This document shows, piece by piece, positions 40,166 through 51,239 of a DNA stretch of 64,000 nt. The translations under genes were made by a program, and so were the position numbers. How positions within the stretch are numbered: position 1 is the first letter of the stretch; every line of letters starts with the position of its first letter. Source of the stretch: Fistulifera solaris (taxonomy: Eukaryota > Bacillariophyta > Bacillariophyceae > Naviculales > Stauroneidaceae); the NCBI GenBank assembly GCA_030295235.1, contig AP026152.1, positions 124,001 to 188,000 on the forward strand. The letters are read 5' to 3'. The notes under the pieces were generated by a model that was not told the origin of the DNA, ran no database searches, and was given only the letters and a program-made list of their open reading frames with translations.

Positions 40166-43100
40166 CTATTTGTAAGGAAATGTCCCGCGGGGGAAGTGCT
40201 TTTTTCTCCATCGACTTCGCCTCAACGAACTTGTCAAGTCGGGGGTCACGAGGGTAATCTTTTCGCCTATTTTCAGTTTCATGTTGCGTATTCTTCCGCA
40301 CTGGGGTGCTTTGTCAAACAACGATTCACTGTCGGATTCTTCGTCGGGTAAGACGTCACCTAGCTCGAAAGCAGTAGGCTCTACAGATCCGCTCAAGTTG
40401 CTCTGAATCCGCGCAAGACTTTTCTTAGTGTACCACTCTTGTGTCCATTCCCCAGCTACAGGCATTGGAAAGGAATCAGGTCGGCAAATGGGCTGTGGGA
40501 TATCATGATTGCTATGCACTGGCACCAAAATTCCAAACCAGTTTTTGCAGAAGGAGACACTTTGCTCGTGTAGAAATCGTTGCTTCACGGGACGACTCTC
40601 CCAAGGAAGAGAATCGCGAGGATCACGTTCATTGCGACAAGAGGTGGATACGTAGAGTGAGTTTATGTGGACATCAAGGTATCCGGGATGCGCCATCGTC
40701 CTATCGGCATAAATCTCTTTCCATACGCTTGTTAAAGGATCGATTTTCGAGCGCTTGAGAAACGATCCACGATGAAAAAACTTGGCTGTGGTGTGAACGG
40801 CATCGATTTCTTTCGGTGGATGGACGTCCGCTATAATGAACCTTTGTGACTCGGTCCACACCATGTTCTGCTTGTTTCCATACATCGCCATGCTTCTTCG
40901 AATAATCCAAGCGTCCTCCATCATATCGAAACTGGAAGCATGTGACGCCGTCACAAACGATAGAGTGTCATTATCATCGTGTGAATACGATTCGGCGATT
41001 GAGCGGACTGTTTTGCTGGGGTAACCAAAACGCTTTTTCTTTTGCATTTGCTGCTCCTTCCAAAATTTCATTATGTGTTTGTCGAACGTAGCCTCTGTGT
41101 GATAAGAAACATTTTCGCTTATGTCTCCAAGTCCCCCTTTCAGATTTTTGTTGAGGGTTTGATCTCTCTGCAGTTGGCGGGTCAAGATGTTCGGAATGGG
41201 TCCGGCTTGGTGGCTTATCAGCGTATTCAGAGGATGTTGAACTGAAATTATCCAGATCATTGACACTGCCGGACATCAAAAGATTCGTCGCGAAATTATG
41301 CCACCGATTCTGATCGTTGCGCCGATAGTCTGACGTGAGAGCTCCGCAAAGCAGATCTACCTCGATTGCATCTATTCCATCTTCGCCTCCACTTCCTGAA
41401 TTCACAAGAATGTCGACGTAAGCCTGGTTGTCGTCAATACCGTCATTACCATCATGTTCCTCCACGCGTGACATAAACATAGAACTTCTTGTTGCAGCCT
41501 CTACCAGACGCGAAACAAAAACTTGAAATCCGCGAAGAACAGAGCCAGAAATTGGCATGGATCCTTGCGATGGCACGCGAGGCGAACCTGCTTCATCGGA
41601 GGGTACGGCTTCTATTTCTATATTTTGACGGCGCTCCTCCAGTAACAACTGTGCTAAGTTGAGAAACCTGTCCGCGGCATCAAGAGGCAGTCCTAGTTCA
41701 TCGGCTTTGCACATGATATTGGACACAGAGGTAGCTCGGGGCTCTTTATCGGCGACTAATGGATAGCAGAATTGTGCAAAAGCTTTTACAGTGGCTTCGT
41801 CATCCAAAGTAGACTGTTGCAATGATGTGACCAACATAGTCAGGGTTCGGACATCGTTTTTGAATTTTTCCTCCAATTCGCCTGGATTAGTCGTTTCTGG
41901 CTCGGGATCGATCAGTATAGGAGATTCGAATGTGCTCGCTGTTACGTTTGTTAGGTCATGAACTTCGTATGATTGCTCATGGGATTCAAATGTCTGTGAC
42001 TCTTCTTGCAATGTTTTATCGTGCTTTTCCTTGGTATAGTTTTTATTTTCTGGTATTGGTGGAAGCTTTTTGACAAGCCTAAGAGGCATCCGTTATCTTC
42101 TTTCTGAGATTTATCAATAATAGATTCCTCTGCAATGGCTCCGTCGCTACTTTCTTCACTGCCGAACTGGTGCATAATCTTTCCTATGCGGTTGCTCTTC
42201 ACTAGCATCTCAGGGCCGCCCATCCTGTCGCGCGCTCGTCCCTGAATGGTTGCCGTTTCGATCTCAACTTGTTCAATCATTTGTAAATTCTCCTTAGAAT
42301 CGCTGTCGAGTTCCATCTGCCTGGCTTTCTCACCAGTGGTGTCAAAGACGAGATCCGCGGACACCTCTGGGTCACGACTCGGTTTCATACCTAAGTTCAG
42401 GGAGCGCTCTTGATCATAGCGTAATATTGATCTCTGATTCATAGCTTTCTTTTCGTTCTCTCCCCTATCTTCGTCAACCGTTTGTAACGATTGCTGCGTG
42501 GACGATTCCGGATCTTGGCGCTTCTTTGGGTGATTTTCCGACGAAAAGTCGTTCTCGTCGTCGTCGGACCTTACCGAAAGGAAAGTAGCTGGAGGGTCCG
42601 CGGGTGAGGCATATCTCGGTTGGTATTTTGTGCTTTCCTTATCATGAAGTAAGTACGAAGGAAGCGTTTCGAGGTCAGATTCAACGCAGTTGTGTCGTTT
42701 TGCGCTCATTTCACTGCTTAGTTCCCGAGAGCCTTGCTGTTGATTGTCATAAACGGTTTGTAAATTGTCGGGTACCTCCTTTACCGCATTCATACCGTTG
42801 GTCTTGGCCAATTGGTCGATATAGGCCTCCAAGGACGCCAGCAATCCTGGACTGGCATTCAACGCCAAACTGGCGTCTTCCGACAATTGCGTCAAAATAT
42901 CCTCGTCGATCGTACTCGCACCTATGGAATTCGCTCCTTCTTCCACGTCTAACGCATTCGATGCCAAAGCCTTTTTGTTGCGTTTCGCGACCAAGTCAAT
43001 GAAGGCACCAATTTGGGACAATGTTTCCGGACTGATGTGTGCCGTCAAATCGTCCGAGAAAACGGTATCGTTCCTCTCGATAGTTTCCGTTTCGTCATCA

Positions 43101-43627
43101 TTTTGGAACTCGGCGATTTGCGAGGACGTTTCGGTATCCATGTCGCTCTCACATGCTTCCCTACGTGCCTCCAAAACCTTTCGCTTTTCCATTCCGCTGG
43201 GATCTTTGTTCGCTAGTGTGTAATCAATGTAATTCGAGATGGATTTGAGCATATCCGGGTGTTCATTTTCCAGTATAACAGTGCCGGGTAGAGTGCTACC
43301 ATCATCCTCTTCTTCGTCATGGCTAAGATAATTATTTGTTTTCGCATGAATGTATTTTCCGAGAGACGAGAGTGTTTCTTGCCGCCATTGGGCATGTACC
43401 ATCCCATCTTCCAATTCCTGCGCCAACGGTTCGTCTTCTTTTGAAAGTACCCGAATCAGTTTCTCCATACTTTGAACGGTTTCAATATCAATTTTGCCTA
43501 AACTAATCAAATCATCATTCGAATCCGTTAATTCGAACGTTCGTTTCGAGTACAGCTCGTCGACGTAACGCGACAATCGATCGAGCGATTCTGCGTCCAG
43601 CGGAACGTTCTCTTCCGCGTAATCCAT
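40166..43627 (-). CDS. Large acidic protein of unknown function, at least two slips
   Basis: From ATG 43627 (MDYAEENVPLDAESLDRLSR) one frame runs to about 42090, a second from there to about 41150, and a third to the stop at 40166; the three overlap end to end on one strand, so they are most simply one gene of about 1150 residues. The first part repeats a loose pattern of LSRYVDELYSKR, LSSLGKYIHAK, LKSISNYIDYTLA, LSQIGAFIDLVAKR and LLASLEAYIDQLAK at intervals of about 60-90 residues, each in an acidic context. The middle is acidic and disordered; the end is basic (SSLRRSRWRKKHF). No enzyme motif. Frame changes are near 42085-42095 and 41130-41200. Confidence 0.6.
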
Positions 43628-44070
43628 CTTTCTGTTCCAGTGAATGTTACGTTCCAGCTAATTGATTTGAATGATAGACTGTGTATTCAATTCTTACGAC
43701 AAGAAGATGATGAACCAGCGTTTATCATTCGACCACGCAGTTTTCTGTGTGTCTCTTGAAGGGCAACAAAGGGAATTTGACGGTCCGTAAATACGCATCG
43801 CGCGGCCGTAAGTGTTGATCTTCGCCGATTTTATTTGTCTAAAAACACATCGTGTCAGCCAAAATGATCCTAAGTAAGACGTCTGTTGGTTATCCGTTGT
43901 TATGATCTCTGCTTTAAGTATTCGTAAAGATATTTTCGAAATAATGCAATCAGTACCGGTCTCGTACACATGGCGCAAAACCTCACCCACTTCACAATTC
44001 TTTCACCATGTAACACACACAAGAGTTAGTTAACCTAAAACTGTTTTATAAAGTATACTGTAAACGTATG
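43628..44070. other. Intergenic
   Basis: Upstream of the preceding minus-strand gene and downstream of the next one. A minus-strand frame at 43694-43990 has no relatives and is not called. Confidence 0.35.
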
Positions 44071-45578
44071 CTATCTACTACGTTTCTTGGACGGAATAAA
44101 GAGTCCACTCGATTCCTGCACCACCATTTCATCTGACAAGTCCTCCAAGTCCTCATCTTTCTTGAGTGCATCCAAACCCGCCAGGTCCCCCAGTTCATTC
44201 ATGTCGTCATCGTCCAATGCGAACGTAAAGACTTGTCGCAGTTGCCGTTCCCGCGGTGTACGGACGCGGCCGTCGTCGGGATAGACCAATTGGCATGTGA
44301 CAATCGTTCCAGATACCTTGTCGAGTTGTAACATCCATCGGAGTACGATACTCGATATCGAAACCGAGTGCTTACGCGCAATCCGATGCAAAGCCGACAG
44401 TACCTGAGTTTGATACATTTCCCACAATTTGCGCTTGTCCAAGTTGTTGACAATGGCATCCTCTAGGTCTACGGATGGGACACCTGTTCGCGTGGGCGTG
44501 CCTTTCACCGCCCTTTGCTGAGCCCACGTTGCGTACACTGTATTCCAGTAGTATCGTTCCCTGTACCGGAATTCCCACGATGGCATCACGTTGCGTTGTC
44601 CAAAATATCGTTCCGTCAGTAATCCACCCGCCAACGGTGATGCCACAATCAAAGGATGGTCCAATTTCGTCTGTTGCAAGTGATCAACTTGGTCTTGATA
44701 CTGCGACAGATCAAACAGATTGGCGTCGCAGTGCATGGTATCCAACAAAAACCCATATTCGTGAGCCAACATCTGTTGCACCGAGGATAATTGATGTGCA
44801 TCGATGGCAGCCAAATAGCCTTCACGTTGCAGATCTTGCAAAGTGTCCAAAATGTAAACAAATAAGGTGATGACACTCCTCTCAGCTGCAAACAATCAAT
44901 AACTTCAGCTCCGGTCCGGTCTAGAATTTCGGAGATGGATTGTCGTATGATACGACTATGACTGCGTGGTCCAGAAGTCATCAGTTCTTGTACGATGGTC
45001 GCCATTGGATAAGGAATGGTAAAATGACACTGGTTGTGACAAAAGGATGGTGTTTCGCGGTAAAATTTCCCCACAATGTTACTTTCCGCCCATTGCTGCT
45101 GTTCCACGGATTGACTCCGCAGATGGAAGGTCGGAAAGCCCGACTCTACATAATTCTGCAGAGCTTTGACGACACTGTCGTTCTCAATTCGTTCTTCCTT
45201 GAGATTGACCCATAAGGACGGAATATCGAGTGCCACACCAATCCTACAGCGTTGTAAATTGTGCAAGGATGAAAAATACGCACCCTCGGGCAAAGGTCCG
45301 TTGTGATCCAATGTGGGGACACTGGGAAGCTTCGATTTAAGCTTTTCCTGAGTCACCGTGCCCCAGAAATTTGTCGACAACACTTCGGGACGATCCGACG
45401 ACTCTGCTCGGGGTGAATGGCGATTGAATGCATCCGGTGCTCGATGTCGCGAAAAGAAAGGACGATTCTGCCAACATAGTTGCTTCTGTCGTGAATGGGT
45501 GCCATCCTGCACGTGTAGGAAAGCATCGCTAAGAAACAACAATATTTCGAATAGTAAGAGCCGTACGGGTCGAACCAT
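44071..45578 (-). CDS. Aldo-keto-reductase-like protein, plastid-targeted, catalytic residues not visible
   Basis: From ATG 45578: MVRPVRLLLFEILLFLSDAF, a signal peptide with the motif SDAF, then a transit-like region rich in basic and hydroxylated residues. The AKR-like barrel begins near residue 110 (RIGVALDIPSLWVNL). Family landmarks by position: AESNIVGKFYRETP (normally SExxLGxxL), VIDCLQLR (normally IDxxxxH), LQDLQREGYLAAIDAHQLSS (normally LvxxGKIRxIGVSN), LIVASPLAGGLLTERYF (as AxSPLxxGxLTG), and ISSIVLRWMLQ (as VAxxWxLQ). The catalytic DTAxxYG and Lys are not seen, and the usual His is Arg. An A4 run (44849-44852 on the plus strand) has one base too few; with it the frame runs LFTFLDTLQDLQ. 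May be a non-catalytic member. NADPH binding is uncertain. Confidence 0.65.
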
Positions 45579-46342
45579 GTTTCCGCTTGTCTAGAAAGGG
45601 CATTATGAGATCAGAACATGGGGATTTTTGTTCAAATTACAAAAAAGAAGTAAAGCAGAGAAAGGCCATGGTCGACGCGAAAAAGCAAAAACATCATCCT
45701 GTCGAATTCTCGGCAGTTCTTCGTACAACGGACGAACGCTACACAATGACGTAGGTGTCGTGACTCATATTAAGCTAAGGTTAGTATGTACTACGTACGG
45801 AGTACGTAGTCTACGTCTACCAGCTACCAGGTCTTGTGTTTTGCGGTTTCAATTCGTGACTCGTGACAGTTGGTACTGTGTTTCGGGTTTTGGGTTTTGG
45901 AGTTAAGGTAAAAAGAAAAAAATTATAATTGACACTTCCTACCTGGTACAGTCACGCATACGGAAAAGATTTTGCCATCTGCCCAACGGTAAACCACGTT
46001 GCCTCCAAACGTGCAGCCTGGAAACTCCCAGTCTCTTTCGAACTAATAACCAGTCAATGATTTATGGCATCCCTTTTTCCTCGTATTCTCCACTTACGAG
46101 TTATGCCGGCCGGCGACCCGCAGTGATGTTATGTCTCAACGAGAAGTAGAGTTAAATCCTACTCAATTTTGCTTCTTTTGAAATCACAAACCAGAGACTC
46201 CCTCCATTGTTTTATTCGTTTGTTTTTGAATATCACAAAAACGGCGCATGAAATTGTTGCATTGCAAGAATAATTGCATGTTACACAAACAACGAATACT
46301 TCTTATCCTAAGCTCATTCTTCAATGACTTTACGCTGTTGTC
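45579..46342. other. Intergenic, divergent promoter region
   Basis: Contains a perfect 9-bp inverted repeat, ACTACGTAC (45790-45798) and GTACGTAGT (45802-45810), with ACGT cores. No gene recognised. Confidence 0.4.
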
Positions 46343-48147
46343 ATGAAAGGACATCATTCAAAACAACCGACTGTAGAAGGGCCCCGAGTGCAAAATAATG
46401 ATGATGATTCTTCTTCCAACTCCGCGTATCGCGTGCACTTTTCCTGCGAAAACACGGGCCGCTACATTCGCAAATCGAAGCGACGAATACGATGGTGAGT
46501 TCCTTGCCTGCTGAAGTATTGCTGGTCGACAAGTGTCATTATCATCGTTTGCTTCCGAGTTTTCCGGCGGGAGGTTATTCACGTCTTGCAACGAAGTCAA
46601 TCGATTTCTTTTGAAATGCGTTTGGGTTTTACTTATGACTTTGATGGGAGCGGCCCGCGTAGCTGTTTTCTACTTAGTGTGTGCATCTGGATGTGTGATC
46701 TTTAAAGTAGTCTGGAGTATACCTTTTGCGTCACACTCGAGTCTCGCATGCATCATCGGATCCCGATCATCGCGTGCGAAAATAATGTTCTTTTATTTGT
46801 TGCTCTCGAAGTGTTGTTGTTATGCTGGCAACCGAAATCAGCCTTTTCGCAAAGCATCAATTTCTCTTCTGATATTGCTTTATTGACAGGGTATTCGGCT
46901 TTAGTCGAGAACACACCGCCAAAGAAGAACACGACATTGAGCTCATTTGGAGTTTCAAAAGTGGCAAAACACGGATCTTTTGGAACAAATGTAATATTTC
47001 GAGCATCATTCGAGAAGGTGGTGAAGCGGAGGTTGTCGAATTCACCTGGAAAACTAATGCCGGTGACACTCTCAAAGTGATTGCTCACGCTTCTCCCGGA
47101 GCCGTTCGGCAATATGATTTACTGGTGAATGGCGTTAGCTTCTTTGACCTCTCAACGCTCTCGGAGCTTGTTCGAAAGAGAAACGAAGAGGTCAAGGCAG
47201 CAATAGAAACAAGATGCGATAAGAATCCCGTGAGGCGCGTCGATTCATGTGGTTCCCTCGATAGCATCCTGTCGCTGGAATATCCGAACGAGATTCCGCC
47301 GTCTTCTAGCTTTCGATTGGCCATGGTAGGACTGCATTCCGGGGACATTGACGACGAACTACGATCCGAGTTGTATTCTTCATCACTCGATGAAGTTCGA
47401 TTGTCGGTTACCAGCTTTCTTCCGCAAACAGAGGATATGATATCCAGAGCAATTATGGAAGCATTTATCGGCGACGATGATACCGGTCATTCCTCGTCAT
47501 CATCGTTTCTATGTGTCCCCCGAGACGAAGATTGTTTTCCACTCGAAGTCAATGCTTTACATGAGACACTTGAATGGGTTCGCGCATTGAATAGAAAGGA
47601 TTTTAGGTGTCCGGAGGACCGCGAAGAAACGATATTGGCATTCTTGCAAAAGCAAATCACGAACACGATTCGCCAGATCCGCAATGAACAAACTACGTGT
47701 CATACTGCCATTCGTATCATTGTGGGAGTGGCGGCATTGCTGGATATTCCATTTGTCCGGCCGATGGTCCAAGATACAGTCATTTTGGAAGGAGACGTTC
47801 AACAAAGTGGTGAAGTACGAAAATTCCTATCACGTTTCGGCACTGTCGAACGCTTTTTCTTTTCCAGAAAAACTCCTGACGTAGCATGCTGTCGATTTGT
47901 GAATGAACTGTCGGTTGCGGCTCTTCTGCAGACAGCGCGTAACAAACAGTTACCCGAGGTCTTTTCTCGCATACGGTTCATAACGCTTTCTCAGTGTGCG
48001 ATATCCGAAAACGACGATAGTTCCTCCAATGACGATTCCGAAGTGATGATCAAACCGCATTTGCTATCACACGATCAACAAACAGCCTCCTCCACTTGTG
48101 CGTCGCCGCTCTCTCAATGCTCCCTTTATACCCTTCTCGAAGGATGA
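46343..48147 (+). CDS. FAIM-like beta-domain protein with RRM-like end
   Basis: Two exons: 46343-46494 and 46890-48147, with a 393-bp intron (GTGAGT..TGACAG) splitting the Trp codon in RIRW. The N-terminal domain aligns with the paralogue at 51240: RIRWVFGFSREHTAKEEHDI, ELIWSFKSGKTRIFWNKCNI, TLKVIAHASPGAVRQYDLLV, NGVSFFDLSTLSELV. The pattern (TSGKR/V-x-x-DGKE in the paralogue, then a G-x-x-Y-x-L-x-x-x-G-x-S strand) resembles the FAIM1 beta-sandwich. A long acidic middle region follows. Near residues 345-405 DTVILEGDVQQSGEVRKFLS, RFGTVERFFF, ACCRFVNELSVAALLQTA look like an RRM. The function is unknown; RNA binding is an inference from the RRM-like part. Confidence 0.6.
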
Positions 48148-48465
48148 CCTTTTCTACATATCTACATATTTCACAATTTTCTATAAGTTGTTTCTATAAG
48201 AAATTCATTGTATAAACTAAAACTAATTTTGCGGAATAAAATGATTTGTCAAATGAAATCATAGTTTCGTCCTAGCTAAAAACAGGTTCAGTCGTACCGT
48301 TAGTGGAAAGACTACGTAATTCAGTGCCGGTTTGAGAAGGCGCTCTCGCATATTTTTCGCGTCTCGCATTCATTTTCATGTTTTCTCAAAAATGCTTTCA
48401 AACAATATGAAGAAAGAATAAAGGCAACGCGTTATGACACACCTTCTTCGTAAATGTAAAGTATC
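48148..48465. other. Intergenic
   Basis: Nothing recognised beyond AT-rich 3' and 5' flanks. Confidence 0.35.
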
Positions 48466-49492
48466 ATGACGCAACATCAAACAAGAACGAAGGAATTCGA
48501 TTCACAGACCATTGAAATGTACGACAACTGTGATCCGTGGCTCAGCCGAGCGGCCCGCAAAATTCTTCGCCAGCATTTATCGCATTATCTGTCAGGCTCC
48601 GGTGACCATCAAGACACACCAGTATGGGATTATATCACTCAAATGACAGGGAACCACAATTTCAATGCTACACAAGATTGTCCTCTTCGTGGTGTAGATG
48701 TACTTCGACAACACGAAGAACAGTCTCGATCCATTCCTTCTCGTAAATTACCATCGGCTTATGCGTCGTCATATAGGATGAAAAAGAAACATTACTCGAA
48801 AGAAGGTGCTTCATGGTATCAATGTGGTCTGTGTCAAAAGCAGTTCTTGACGCGGTATTATTTGGATCGTCACCTGGAGGGGGAAGCATCGGGAAGAATT
48901 GTTACCACCCGAGACTGAATCATCACGACTCATCTGCCCGGCACAACATTGGTGTGAGTTCCTGGTCGACTGCTATGATGTAGCCGTCGACCGAGAACCG
49001 TATTATAGTGCCGGAAGTGGTGGTTGGAGTGACTACCATCGGCATTCTGTGGCTTCTTCAGTGCGGCAACGCATACCGCCCTGTCACGAGGAACGTTTAC
49101 AACAGCAACTGCGAGCTTGTCGCTCGATGGTCGATTCTTGTTTCTCGCACGATGTAGGATTACAAGAATATTTGCGGAGACTATTGTGTGCACCACAGAC
49201 GTGTCAAGATCGTTTGCATCGTATCCTTGTTCAATCTTCTCGGTCATCGTTTTTTGTGTTTCCTTGGCCGTCGCTGGACCATTGGAATAAGTATGGAATG
49301 TTCTACAGCCTGATTGTTGCACTTGCATTGCTTCTGGGGTCTGTTGTGGTGTATGGTGGCTTTTTCCGTCGTCGGTACGATCGACCACGGAGCCGTCTTC
49401 TGCACAAGGCAAGCCACCGAAAGAGTACGACGCGCACAAGCTATTTATTCGTTGATAAGAACGACAAACAAAGTAAACCGAAATCATCGTGA
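48466..49492 (+). CDS. C2H2 zinc-finger protein with C-terminal membrane segment, one slip
   Basis: From ATG 48466. The zinc finger is at residues about 123-146: YQCGLCQKQFLTRYYLDRHL, and then EGKH, which supplies the last His (C-x2-C-x12-H-x4-H). That His only appears after one G is removed from a G5 run (48879-48883); without the correction the protein ends 10 residues later. This strongly suggests a consensus error. The frame then continues ELLPPETESSRLICPAQHWC, a cysteine-containing middle domain, and one membrane segment near the C-terminus (MFYSLIVALALLLGSVVVYG), followed by a basic tail (FFRRRYDRPRSRLL). A single finger plus membrane anchor is unusual for a DNA-binding factor, so a role in an endomembrane is possible. 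Confidence 0.7.
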
Positions 49493-49609
49493 TGCACTCG
49501 CTAAATAGTACACAAATGGGCCCACTGTCGAGCGAATGTCATATCTTTTCGTAGAAGACAAAGTTTCTATTAATGCATACATATTGTTGATGAGTAGAAG
49601 TGAATAGTT

Positions 49610-50819
49610 CTATCGAGTCGCCGGTGACAGACCGATCCGTCTTCGACCAAAGTAAGCCAGGACCAGAACCGCCCAAACGCCTTGCAGTTTACGTGCACGT
49701 TCGGACTGAACCAAAGACTTCACGAGACTCTTCATCCCTTGACCGGAATTTCGAAAGTTTTCCAGACAAAAGAAGGAATGTCTTGAAAAGTACGAGTCGA
49801 CCGGAGATGATGGTCTCGCGTCCTGTAGTTGATGTCGCAACCATACAGCCAACAACGAACCGGTCAGGAAGGCCGTACCCGTCATGGAGAACGATGCATG
49901 AACGACGGTCCAGACAATGTCTCGTGCTCGTTTACTATACCGCAGTTGCGCCCACAGGAGTGCCGCCGCCGCCACACTCGTCATTTCCAAGCTCCGACTG
50001 GGGAAACGGTTGAGTAGGTCTTGTAACTGACGAGTCGCCACATCGCCTATAATTGATCCCAACAATTCCATGGGTGTCAAAGAAGATTGTGTTGTCGATG
50101 GATGCACGGGTGAGTTGCATTCTTCTGACACGACACTACTGTCATCGTCTTCATGTTCGCTGTGAAAATCCGAGAGCAACGTTACATTGACACTTTCGGG
50201 TTCGCTTTGCGACGATAGGACCGGGGAAAGGTCGGTTGGAATGATGTTGCGAAGCTTCTCAGGATCCTGTTTGTTATTCTTACGATTTCCGGAAAAATTA
50301 TCTTCCGCTAGCCATGCCTGAACACTGTGGGGAAGTAATTCTGTGAAACCACCGGGAGCTGTCAAAATTCGTTCCGCTACGTCCGGACTTTCATCCAACG
50401 CATACTCCCACAGTTGCACGCGTTGTTCGGACGTCGTCGGTAAGGCATACATGGCAAAATTGCCCAAACAAGCAGTCGCGCTGACGGCCAAGAGACCGTG
50501 TTGCGGATGAAACAAGGCCCTCAAAATGTCCTCCAAAACAATCTTTTGCAAATTTTGTTTCCAAAGAATGACGGGAAGACTGAATTATCCAGTGTTTGAA
50601 ATCATGAACCATGATAGCGCCAGCGAGACACAGGAGCAGTAGTTGAGTCGTCGTAAGGAGAGACAATTGTTGCAGATACGGGCCGAGCATGACCGCCACC
50701 ATCAACGCTACCGCCGCGGGTCCTCGCAACGGAATCGCCGATGATTGTGGTTTGATTCCTTTTTCATTGTAATATTTCGTCAAGTGAGAAAATAAAAAAG
50801 GAAATGAAATATATAACAA
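49610..50819 (-). CDS. Membrane protein of unknown function, N-terminus unresolved
   Basis: The readable protein starts around GIKPQSSAIPLRGPAAVALM, where two adjacent hydrophobic segments follow (VALMVAVMLGPYLQQL, LLTTTQLLLLCLAGAIMVHD). A G3 run (50573-50575 on the plus strand) has one base too many; with it corrected the frame reads IIQSSVILWKQNLQKIVLED then ILRALFHPQHGLLAVSATAC and continues to the stop at 49610. The middle is acidic (SEHEDDDSSVVSEECN) and the end contains further hydrophobic segments (MTSVAAAALLWAQLRYS, GTAFLTGSLLAVWLRH). No ATG lies in frame upstream, so a 5' exon is needed; the frame at 50921-51172 is one candidate. Family not recognised. Confidence 0.55.
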
Positions 50820-50920
50820 AGATAAAGAAGATCTTATTGTGTTGCGTTATTTGAGTTTTGACATGCATTCGCATCATGGTGACGCGTTCAAAGGAGAGCG
50901 TCGCGAAAGGAACAACAGCA

Positions 50921-51172
50921 TTAGAGGTGGGGGTAAGCCTCGTTGAGTCCCGAACATATTTTGAGTCCTGTGAAGTACAGTTCGTTCGATAGTACGACGG
51001 AGTCGTGTAAACGGATGAGGCCAATCCCCTTATTAGTAGTAGTGCGACATCGAGTATTGAGCAAAATGTAGGCAGATTTTTTTGCGCCGAAACGGATCTC
51101 GCGTAAAAAAGCTTCGCTCGTTGTTGCCACGCTCCCATCGTGCGCACACGCCTCGGCAGCAATCCTTTGCAT
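50921..51172 (-). CDS. Candidate 5' exon or small protein
   Basis: From ATG 51172: MQRIAAEACAHDGSVATTSE, AFLREIRFGAKKSAYILLNT, RCRTTTNKGIGLIRLHDSVV. The start lies 68 bp from the divergent start of the gene at 51240. It could be the first exon of the membrane protein at 49610-50819, or a separate small gene. I could not find a convincing splice pair. Confidence 0.3.
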   Translation of the reverse strand: MQRIAAEACAHDGSVATTSEAFLREIRFGAKKSAYILLNTRCRTTTNKGIGLIRLHDSVVLSNELYFTGLKICSGLNEAYPHL

Positions 51173-51239
51173 TCTTGCATCGGTTGTTGTTTGTTATTGA
51201 TTGTTGGCTATCGTTAATTCATTGCTTCATTCAATCAAG

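Noticed and set aside
43694-43990. Minus-strand frame of 98 codons
   Set aside because: No relatives; lies between two genes on the same strand and probably is the 5' or 3' flank.
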